DNA from: Tersicoccus solisilvae
GTDB taxonomy: Bacteria > Actinomycetota > Actinomycetes > Actinomycetales > Micrococcaceae
DNA: 64,000 nt
Direction: 5' to 3'
NCBI RefSeq assembly: GCF_014643255.1
Contig: NZ_BMJI01000001.1
Location: 434,001 to 498,000, forward strand
This document shows positions 48,726 to 55,598 of this stretch, piece after piece. Under the pieces are notes generated by a model. The model worked only from the letters and a program-made list of their open reading frames with translations, was not told where the DNA came from and made no database searches. The position numbers were made by a program, and so were the translations under genes. The stretch's first letter is position 1, and each line of letters begins with the position of its first letter.

Positions 48726-49172
48726 GTGGGCGTGGCGGCACGGGCCCGGCGGCGACGGGCCTGCATCGGCACCACCGCGGCTGCGGGATCGCGCACCGGC
48801 CGCGGTGGTCGGCTCGCCGTCGCCGCCGGTGGCGACCGGGGGGCGGGCACGGTGCTGGTGGTGGGGCTCTGCGCGCTGGCCCTGGGTCTGCTGGGCGTCC
48901 TCCTGCTGGTGGCGCAGGCCGCTGCCGCGTCGGCGCGGGCCGCCACCGGGGCGGACCTGGCGGCCCTCGCCGCTGCGGACACCGCTCGTGGCCTGCGTCC
49001 CGGCGATCCCTGCGGTGTCGCGGGGGCGGTCGCCGCAGCCAACCGGGTCCGCGTGATCACCTGCCGCATCGGGGCCGACCGCGGCGGGACCGCCGACGTC
49101 GTCGTCACCTCCGCCCTGCCCTACCCCTGGCCTCCGGCGACGGGTCGCGCGCGGGCAGGAGCGCCGCCGTGA
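48726..49172 (+). CDS. Rv3654c-like TadE/TadG family protein
   Basis: 148 residues, GTG start one base after the TadE stop. A basic N-terminus is followed by DRGAGTVLVVGLCALALGLLGVLLLVAQ and the conserved ARAATGADLAALAAADTARG...CGVAGAVAAANR...C pattern of the actinobacterial Rv3654c family. Two cysteines (in GDPCG and ITCRIG) may form an extracytoplasmic disulfide. Last gene of the pilus operon; followed by the 27-bp repeat tract. Confidence 0.85.
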   Translation: MGVAARARRRRACIGTTAAAGSRTGRGGRLAVAAGGDRGAGTVLVVGLCALALGLLGVLLLVAQAAAASARAATGADLAALAAADTARGLRPGDPCGVAGAVAAANRVRVITCRIGADRGGTADVVVTSALPYPWPPATGRARAGAPP

Positions 49173-49206
49173 CGCCCACCCCTCGCCGGCCTCCCGCGCC
49201 GAGCAC

Positions 49207-49341
49207 GGGACCGTGTCGACGGGCCAGTGCAACGGGACGGTGTCAACAGGTCAGCGCGACGGGACGGTGTCAACGGGTCAGCGCGACGGGACGGTGTCAA
49301 CGGGTCAGCGCGACGGGACGGTGTCAACAGGTCAGCGTCAA
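49207..49341. repeat. 27-bp tandem minisatellite, five copies
   Basis: Unit GGGACGGTGTCAAC plus RGGTCAGCGCGAC. Copies start at 49207 (diverged), 49234, 49261, 49288 and 49315 (diverged at its end). Copies 49261 and 49288 are identical and 49234 differs by one base. The unit is nine codons, so all frames stay open. The minus strand has TTGACA in four of the five copies. Confidence 0.95.
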
Positions 49342-49349
49342 CGGGGCAG

Positions 49350-49394
49350 CGTCGACAGGTCGGCGTCGACAGGTCGGCGTCAAACGGGTCAGCG
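49350..49394. repeat. Decayed 14-bp repeats following the minisatellite
   Basis: GTCGACAGGTCGGC twice in tandem (49351-49364, 49365-49378), then a looser GTCAAACGGGTCAGC. It looks like a derivative of the 27-bp unit. Confidence 0.75.
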
Positions 49395-49428
49395 GCGACC
49401 GAGAAGGGGTGGCGGAGCCGCCGTGGCA

Positions 49429-49983
49429 TCAGTCCAGCCGGAGGACGGGCGGTGTGATCGGCGGCAGCGGCTGGTCCGCCGGCGGCGAGCCGATCATCTT
49501 CTCGAACGAGTGCAGGCCGATCCGCTCCGGGTCGGCGTGGACGTCGAACAGCGGCGTGTAGCCCGTGCTGCGATACAGCGCGATCGCCTCGGGCTGCCGG
49601 GGACCGGTCGTGAGGAACACCCGGACGTAACCGCGCCGGGCGGCCTCGGACTCGAGCTCGGCCAGCACGCGGCGACTCAGCCCCTGCCGCCGGTGATCCG
49701 CGTGCGTCCAGATCCGTTTGAACTCCGCGGTGCCGGCGCTGTGGGACATGAAGGCACCGCCGGCGACGGCGACGTCGTCGTGCATCAGGAGCATGAAGGC
49801 GCCCTGGGGCGGGTCGAAGAGGTCGGCCGGGTAGCGGGTCATCTCATCGTGGGCGCCCGGCCCGTACAGCGCCCCGTACACGTCGGCCAGGTCCGCGATC
49901 ATCGTGGCGGCCCGGGGATCGGACGCGGCCAGGTACACCGGTGTCACCGTCGCGGACAGCGCGTCAGGGCGCGTCGAGCTCAT
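49429..49983 (-). CDS. GNAT family N-acetyltransferase
   Basis: 184 residues from ATG 49983, with a strong GGAGGAGAAG ribosome site. The acetyl-CoA site is HADHRRQGLSRRVLAELESEAARRG (R/Q-x-x-G-x-A type), with FKRIWTH before it and LYRSTGYTPL after it. Substrate unknown. Its 3' end approaches the minisatellite. Same strand as the helicase, 100 bases downstream. Confidence 0.88.
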   Translation of the reverse strand: MSSTRPDALSATVTPVYLAASDPRAATMIADLADVYGALYGPGAHDEMTRYPADLFDPPQGAFMLLMHDDVAVAGGAFMSHSAGTAEFKRIWTHADHRRQGLSRRVLAELESEAARRGYVRVFLTTGPRQPEAIALYRSTGYTPLFDVHADPERIGLHSFEKMIGSPPADQPLPPITPPVLRLD

Positions 49984-50083
49984 TCTTCTCCTCCGGCCGG
50001 CCGATTCCTTCGCCGGGAACAGCGCACCGGCCGGGCCGCGCATTCCCCGCCCCCGGCGGCGCGCCGGAGGACAGCCGCGTCGG

Positions 50084-52489
50084 TCAGGACGGGGAGCCCG
50101 CGGGTCCGGGAGGGGGATCGCGAGGGGGCTCGTGGCGCAGCAGCTCGTCCAGCAGCGCGATGGCGGCGGCCTTCTCCAGCGGGCTGTTCCGGTTGCCGCA
50201 CTTGGGCGACTGGATGCAGGAGGGGCAGCCCGTCTCGCACTCGCACGCGCGGATGGCGTCCGACGTCGCCCGCAACCACGTGCCGGCGGCCTCGAACCCG
50301 CGCTCGGCGAAGCCGGCCCCGCCCGCGTATCCGTCGTAGACGAAGATGCTCGGGTGCTCGGTGTCGGCGTGCAGCGCCGTGGAGACGCCGCCGATGTCCC
50401 ACCGATCGCTCGTCGCCACCAGCGGCAGCATCCCGATCGCGGCGTGCTCGGCGGCGTGCAGGGCCCCCGGCAGCTCCGGCGCGGCCACGCCGGCCGCCGC
50501 CAGCAGCGGGGCAGGGGCCACGAACCACACCGCCTGGGTGATCAACTCCCGGACGGGCAGGTCCAGCGGTTCCTCGCCGAGCACCTCGCCCGAGGCGAAT
50601 CGCTTGCGCTGGAACGCCACCACCTGCGTGGAGACCCGCACCTGCCCGAAGCAGACGGTCACCGGACCCCAGGGCATCGTCCGGTCCGTCCGCAGCACCT
50701 CGATGTCGGTGATGTCGCGGGCGGTCGTGTAGTAGTCGGGCTCGCCGCGGCTGACGATCGCGCAGTGGTTCGCCTCGTCCAGGTCGTCGACGACGAACGT
50801 GACCTGCTGGTGCGTGTACACCGCTCCCGGGTGCAGCTGGTGGTGGCTCTGGCCGGCGCCGACGGTGCCGAGCAGGGCCCCCGTGGCGGCGTCGATGATG
50901 TCGATCGGCTGTCCGCCCTCGCCGCGCAGGCTCACCGCGGCGGCCGCGCTCTGCGGGTGGGTCCAGAACCACCCGGCCGGGCGGCGCCGGAGGAACCCCT
51001 GCGCGGTCAGGTCGTCGACGACGCCGGCCGCCGCCGCGCCGAACAGGTCCAGATCGTCCCGGGTCAGGGGCGCCTCCGCCGCCGCGGCGCACAGGTGCGG
51101 GCCGAGGACGTACGGGTTCTGCGGGGCGAACACGGCCGCCTCCACCGGCCGGTCGAAGATCGCCTCCGGGTGATTGACGAGATACGTGTCGAGCGGGTCG
51201 TCGCTCGCCACGAACACCGCCAGCGCGTCCTGGCCGGCGCGCCCGGCCCGGCCGATCTGCTGGAACAGGGACGCCCGGGTGCCCGGCCAACCGGCGACCA
51301 GCACGGCGTCGAGCCCGGCGATGTCGATGCCCAGCTCGAGCGCGGACGTGCTCGCCACCCCGAGCAACCGGCCGTCCCGCAGCGCGTGCTCGAGGGCGCG
51401 CCGCTCCTCCGGCAGGTACCCGGAGCGGTAGGCGGCCACCCGCCCGGGCAGGGTGCGGTCGACGTCGGCGAGCAGCCGCTGGGCCATGGCGGCGATGCTC
51501 TCCGCGCCGCGGCGGGACCGGATGAACGCGATGGTGCGTACGGCCCCCGACACGAGGTCGGCCATCAGGTCCGCGGACTCGGCGATCACCGTCCGCCGGC
51601 GGGCAGCGCCGTTCTCGCCGTCGTGGTCGGTCAGCGCCGGCTCCCAGAGGGCGACCGTCACCGCCCCGTGCGGCGAGTAGTCCGTCTCCACCGCGGTGGC
51701 CGGCGCCCCGATCAGTCGGGAGAACGAGTGTTCCGGCTCGAACGACGTCGCCGACGCCCCGATGAACACCGGGTCCCCGCCGTACCGCGCGCACACCCGG
51801 CGCAGCCGGCGCAGCACGTTGGCCACATGCGCACCGAACACGCCACGGTAGCCGTGCGCCTCGTCGACGATCACGTATCGCAGCCGGCGCAGGAACCGGG
51901 CCCACCGGGCGTGGTGGGGGAGGATGCCCACGTGCAGCATGTCCGGGTTCGCCAGCACGACGTTCGCGTGCTCCCTGATCCACGCCCGTTCGGACTGCTC
52001 GGTGTCCCCGTCGTAGGTCGCCGCCCGCACACCGGGCACGGCGAGCCCCTGCCACGACGCGAGCTGATCGGCGGCGAGGGCCTTGGTGGGGGAGAGGTAG
52101 AGCACGACGGCGCCGTCGGGGTCCAGGCTCGTGGCGGCGCGCTCCTCGGCCCGGACGACCGCGTCGAGCGCCGGCAGCTGGAAGGCCAGGGACTTGCCCG
52201 ACGCCGTCCCGGTGGCCAGGACGACGTGCTTCCCGGCGTGCGCGGCCTCGGCCGCCTGCACCTGGTGCACCCAGGGGGCATGCACACCGCGCCGTTCGAA
52301 CGCGTCGACGACCTCCGGGTGCACCCAGGCCGGCCACGGGGCCGTCACGGCGTCGCGAGCCGGCAGCACCCGGACGTGCCGCACCTGCGGCGGCGTGCGG
52401 CCGGCGTCGGACTCCCCGGGCGACGCGGGGACGGCCCCGGTGCGGCCGAGCAGGCCCAGGTGCGTCAGTCCGTCCGTCATCCCTGCCAT
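50084..52489 (-). CDS. SftH/MrfA-type DEAD/DEAH helicase
   Basis: 801 residues from ATG 52489 (ATG 52480 is an equal option). Superfamily 2 motifs: Walker A TGTASGKS, LSPTKALAADQ, DEAH in VIVDEAHGYRG, GASATS, then in the second RecA domain STSALELGIDIAGLDAV and QQIGRAGRAG. The C-terminal DUF1998-like module has four cysteines, CECETGCPSC and SPKCGN, as in B. subtilis MrfA and mycobacterial SftH (Rv3649). These unwind DNA 3'-5' and act in repair of mitomycin-type damage. The gene order near the tad locus and topA matches mycobacteria. Confidence 0.93.
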   Translation of the reverse strand: MAGMTDGLTHLGLLGRTGAVPASPGESDAGRTPPQVRHVRVLPARDAVTAPWPAWVHPEVVDAFERRGVHAPWVHQVQAAEAAHAGKHVVLATGTASGKSLAFQLPALDAVVRAEERAATSLDPDGAVVLYLSPTKALAADQLASWQGLAVPGVRAATYDGDTEQSERAWIREHANVVLANPDMLHVGILPHHARWARFLRRLRYVIVDEAHGYRGVFGAHVANVLRRLRRVCARYGGDPVFIGASATSFEPEHSFSRLIGAPATAVETDYSPHGAVTVALWEPALTDHDGENGAARRRTVIAESADLMADLVSGAVRTIAFIRSRRGAESIAAMAQRLLADVDRTLPGRVAAYRSGYLPEERRALEHALRDGRLLGVASTSALELGIDIAGLDAVLVAGWPGTRASLFQQIGRAGRAGQDALAVFVASDDPLDTYLVNHPEAIFDRPVEAAVFAPQNPYVLGPHLCAAAAEAPLTRDDLDLFGAAAAGVVDDLTAQGFLRRRPAGWFWTHPQSAAAAVSLRGEGGQPIDIIDAATGALLGTVGAGQSHHQLHPGAVYTHQQVTFVVDDLDEANHCAIVSRGEPDYYTTARDITDIEVLRTDRTMPWGPVTVCFGQVRVSTQVVAFQRKRFASGEVLGEEPLDLPVRELITQAVWFVAPAPLLAAAGVAAPELPGALHAAEHAAIGMLPLVATSDRWDIGGVSTALHADTEHPSIFVYDGYAGGAGFAERGFEAAGTWLRATSDAIRACECETGCPSCIQSPKCGNRNSPLEKAAAIALLDELLRHEPPRDPPPGPAGSPS

Positions 52490-52520
52490 TGTCCCACCGG
52501 CCGCCGACCGAACCACCCTT

Positions 52521-52537
52521 TTCTACGAGACGTAGAA
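52521..52537. promoter_or_regulatory. Palindromic operator between helicase and PNPOx-like genes
   Basis: TTCTACGAGACGTAGAA: 7-bp perfect arms with a 3-base centre, in an AT-rich patch of a 64-bp divergent gap. Probably a repressor site for one or both genes. Confidence 0.6.
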
Positions 52538-52553
52538 GTGGCATCATCGGGGC

Positions 52554-52976
52554 ATGAGCACCGACGACGCCGCCATCCGTCCGCTGACCGAGGCCGAGTG
52601 CTGGGAGTTCCTCGAGGAGGCGCGGTTCGGCCGCCTCGCGGTGGCCCCCGCCGGCCGCATCGACATGTTCCCCATCAACTTGGTCGCCCGGGACGGCCGC
52701 ATCGTGTTCCGCACGGCCGAGGGCACCAAGCTGCTGTCCCTGACCGTCAACACCGCGGTCGCGATCGAGGCCGACGAGGTGACCGGCGGCGTCGCCCGCA
52801 GTGTCGTCGTGCACGGCACCGCCCGCGCCCTCGAGTCCAGCGCCGAGATCGAGGCCGCGGAACGCCTGCCGCTGCGGCCCTGGATCCCCACCCTCAAGCA
52901 GACGTTCGTCGAGGTGGTGCCCACCGAGGTCACCGGGCGCACCTTCGACCTCGGCCCCGAGCCCGAGCGGTGGTGA
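52554..52976 (+). CDS. Pyridoxamine 5'-phosphate oxidase-like flavin/F420-binding protein
   Basis: 140 residues: LTEAECWEFLEEARFGRLAVAPAGRIDMFPINLVARDGRIVFRTAEGTKL is the split-barrel PNPOx/FDOR pattern, followed by VAIEADEVTGGVARSVVVHGTARAL and a C-terminal FVEVVPTEVTGRTF. Members bind FMN, F420 or haem; the cofactor cannot be told here. Divergent from the helicase gene, sharing a palindromic operator. Confidence 0.85.
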   Translation: MSTDDAAIRPLTEAECWEFLEEARFGRLAVAPAGRIDMFPINLVARDGRIVFRTAEGTKLLSLTVNTAVAIEADEVTGGVARSVVVHGTARALESSAEIEAAERLPLRPWIPTLKQTFVEVVPTEVTGRTFDLGPEPERW

Positions 52977-52985
52977 CCCGGTCAC

Positions 52986-52991
52986 TACGCT
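52986..52991 (+). promoter_or_regulatory. -10 box of the methyltransferase gene
   Basis: TACGCT, 7 bases before GTG 52999. This supports that GTG (leaderless) over GTG 52993. Confidence 0.5.
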
Positions 52992-52998
52992 GGTGACC

Positions 52999-54744
52999 GT
53001 GCCCGCCGCCCCGACTCCGCCTCCCGAGGACGCCCTCGATACCCCGCACGCCGACGACTCTGCCGCGCTCGCCGGCCTGATCGCCGGCTTCACGGCCGCC
53101 GGGTTCACGGTCGACGGCGTCCGGGCCCTCCTCGGCGACGAGGCCTCGGACGCACTGGACCGGGACGAGACCGTACCCGCGGAGCTGGTCACGGGGCGGG
53201 CCCTGGACGACGATGCCGCTGCCGCCGCCACCCGGACCCGCGCCGCGCTGATCCGGCTGCTGCTGCTCGGCCTGCCGGTGCGGGCGGACCGGCTCGACGC
53301 CGGCACCGTCGCCGCGTTGCGGGCGTGCCGCCTCGTCGAGCCGGTCGCGGACGACCGCGACGAGCCTTCCGGGTCACTGCGCTCCCAGGTCGACCTGCGG
53401 CCCTACGAGGCCGACGACGGCACCCGGCTGTGGGTGGCCGCGGACCTCGGCGCCCTGCAGACCGACGGCCCGCTGCGCCGGGACCACGTCCTCGGCATCG
53501 GGCACGCCTCGCTCACCCTCGCGCAGGTGACGGCCCGCCGCCCGGTGGACACCGCCCTGGATCTGGGCACCGGGTGCGGCATCCAGACGTTTCACCTGCT
53601 CCGCCACGCCCGGCACGTCACCGCCACGGACCTCTCCGCCCGGGCGCTCGCCTACACGCGGTTCAACCTGCTGCTCAACGCCGCCGCCCTCGACCTCGAC
53701 CCGGCCGACCTGCCCGCCCGTGTCGACCTGCGGCAGGGCAGCCTGCTCGACCCGGTCGCGGGGCGCACCTTCGACCTGATCGTCTCCAACCCGCCCTTCG
53801 TCATCACCCCGCGCAGGGCCGACGAGACCGCGGACTCCCGCTACACCTATCGCGACGGCGGCCGGGCGGGCGACCGGCTCGTCACCGAGCTGGTCCGCGC
53901 CCTCCCGGCGCATCTGACGGCCGGTGGCACCGCCCAGTTGCTCGGCAACTGGGAGACGCCTCGCGGGACCGACTGGGACGAGACCCTGACGGCGGCGTGG
54001 TTCGGCTCGCAGGAGATGCAGAAGGACGACGGCCGGGAGTGGTGGGTGACCCAGCGGGACACGCAGAGCCCCGCGGAGTACGCCGAGCTGTGGCTGCGGG
54101 ACGCCGCGCAGGCCACCGACCCCGACGCCTACCGGGCCGCCTACGCCGCCTACCTGGCCGACTTCGCCGCCCGCGACGTCGCCGCCATCGGCTTCGGCAT
54201 GATCTGGCTGCGCAGACCCGCCGACGCGAGCGCCATGGCCGCGAACGCAGCCGACGGCAACGCGGCCGGCGGCGAGCGGACGAGCACGCCCCTGCGCCGG
54301 ATGGAGACCCTCACCCACGCCGTCGAGCAGCCCCTCGGCCCCGCCCTGGCCGCGACCGTCGCCCGCCACGACCGGCTCGCGGCACGGGACGACCACGCCC
54401 TCGCCGCCCTGCGGCTCACCGTCGCCCCCGACGTCACCGAGGAACGGCACGGCACGCCGGGTGAGCCCGACCCGGCCGTCATCCTGCTGCGCCAGGGCGG
54501 AGGTTTCCGCCGTACGGTGCAGGCGTCCACCGCGCTCGCCGGGTTCGTCGGCGCGAGCGACGGGGAACTGACGGCCGGGCAGATCGTCACCGCCCTGGCG
54601 GTGCTGCTCACCCCCGAGGATCCCGCCTTCGCCGCCACCCTGCTGGCGCAGGTCCGGCGGGCCGTCGTCGACGGCTTCCTCACGATCGCGGACGGAGCCG
54701 CGGACCCAGCCGTGGACGGAGCAGCGGACCCAGCCGTGGACTGA
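52999..54744 (+). CDS. SAM-dependent methyltransferase (NPPF class)
   Basis: 581 residues from GTG 52999. An N-terminal helical domain (1-170), then a Rossmann methyltransferase with SAM motif ALDLGTGCGIQTFHLL, acidic ATDLSARAL and the catalytic NPPF (LIVSNPPFVIT) that marks N-methylation of an amide or amino group in protein or nucleic acid (PrmC/RsmC-like). The C-terminal 150 residues form a separate domain found in the actinobacterial family. The extreme tail is a duplicated DGAADPAVD from a 24-bp tandem repeat. Substrate unknown. Confidence 0.85.
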   Translation: MPAAPTPPPEDALDTPHADDSAALAGLIAGFTAAGFTVDGVRALLGDEASDALDRDETVPAELVTGRALDDDAAAAATRTRAALIRLLLLGLPVRADRLDAGTVAALRACRLVEPVADDRDEPSGSLRSQVDLRPYEADDGTRLWVAADLGALQTDGPLRRDHVLGIGHASLTLAQVTARRPVDTALDLGTGCGIQTFHLLRHARHVTATDLSARALAYTRFNLLLNAAALDLDPADLPARVDLRQGSLLDPVAGRTFDLIVSNPPFVITPRRADETADSRYTYRDGGRAGDRLVTELVRALPAHLTAGGTAQLLGNWETPRGTDWDETLTAAWFGSQEMQKDDGREWWVTQRDTQSPAEYAELWLRDAAQATDPDAYRAAYAAYLADFAARDVAAIGFGMIWLRRPADASAMAANAADGNAAGGERTSTPLRRMETLTHAVEQPLGPALAATVARHDRLAARDDHALAALRLTVAPDVTEERHGTPGEPDPAVILLRQGGGFRRTVQASTALAGFVGASDGELTAGQIVTALAVLLTPEDPAFAATLLAQVRRAVVDGFLTIADGAADPAVDGAADPAVD

Positions 54745-54781
54745 GCCCCGACCACCCGACCACCCCGACCGAAGGACACGC

Positions 54782-55447
54782 ATGGCCACCGGACGCCCGC
54801 AGGTCGCCGCCCCGCGCATCGGCGAACTGCGCCTGCCCGACCTGACCGACGCCGACCCGACCACCATCCGCGCCGGCGCGCACCACGAGGGGAACCGGTA
54901 CCCGGACGCCGACCTGGGGGGCCGGGACCTCTCCGACGTCGTGTTCAGCGAGTGCGCGTTCGACGGCCTCGAGGCGCACGAGACCGAGCTGCGCGGCGCC
55001 CGGATCCTGGAGACCCGCATCACCCGGCTGAACGCGCCGGTCCTGCGCGCGCCCCGGTCGACCTGGCGGGACGTCCACGTCGAGGGGTCCCGCCTCGGCG
55101 CCGCGGAGCTGGACGAGGCCGAGCTGCGGTCCGTCGTCGTCACCGGGAGCAAGCTGACGTTCCTGAACCTGCGCGCCGCGACCCTGCTCGATGTGCGGTT
55201 CACCGACTGCACCATCGACGAACTCGACCTCACCGGGGCGCGGGCGGAGCGCGTCGCCCTCGACGGCTGCACCGTCGGCACCCTGGTGGTCGACCAGGCC
55301 CGGCTGCGCCACGTCGACCTGCGCGGCGCCGACCTGCGGATCCTCAGCGGGATCGACTTCCTGCGGGGCGCCGTCCTCTCCTCCGGCCAGGCGCTCGACC
55401 TGGCCGGCGCCTTCGCCGGGCACCTCGGGATCACCGTCACGGACTGA
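54782..55447 (+). CDS. Pentapeptide-repeat protein
   Basis: 221 residues. From about residue 45 the A(D/N)LxX pattern repeats (DADLGGRDLSDVVFSECAFDGLEAHETELRGARILETRITRL...), predicting a right-handed quadrilateral beta-helix. Such proteins include DNA mimics that protect gyrase (Qnr, MfpA), but most have no known role. No signal peptide. It is followed by topA, a curious neighbour for a possible topoisomerase modulator, although family members occur in many settings. Confidence 0.85.
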   Translation: MATGRPQVAAPRIGELRLPDLTDADPTTIRAGAHHEGNRYPDADLGGRDLSDVVFSECAFDGLEAHETELRGARILETRITRLNAPVLRAPRSTWRDVHVEGSRLGAAELDEAELRSVVVTGSKLTFLNLRAATLLDVRFTDCTIDELDLTGARAERVALDGCTVGTLVVDQARLRHVDLRGADLRILSGIDFLRGAVLSSGQALDLAGAFAGHLGITVTD

Positions 55448-55538
55448 CGGGGCACCACGGACCGACCGTCCGGCGGGAGCGGCGTCGCAGCAGGACCGGC
55501 GTCGCCGCGGGACCCGGTGGACGTCCGGATCCCGGTCG

Positions 55539-55544
55539 TATGAT
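55539..55544 (+). promoter_or_regulatory. -10 box of topA
   Basis: TATGAT, the best -10 in the 150-bp gap; the transcript would start near 55551, after the upstream in-frame ATG 55548 but before GTG 55599. Confidence 0.5.
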
Positions 55545-55598
55545 TCGATGGTCACGAACCCGACCGGGTCGGAACCGAAGGAAAGTCAGGAATCAGCA

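Noticed and set aside
49207-49394. CRISPR-like array
   Set aside because: The units are contiguous with no unique spacers and no cas genes are near.
49169-49561. A 130-codon frame with RCQ..VSATG repeats, starting on the TadG-like stop
   Set aside because: The start is well placed, but the frame exists because the repeat unit is a multiple of three, it is open in other frames too, and its 3' third is antisense to the GNAT gene. Recorded as a minisatellite.
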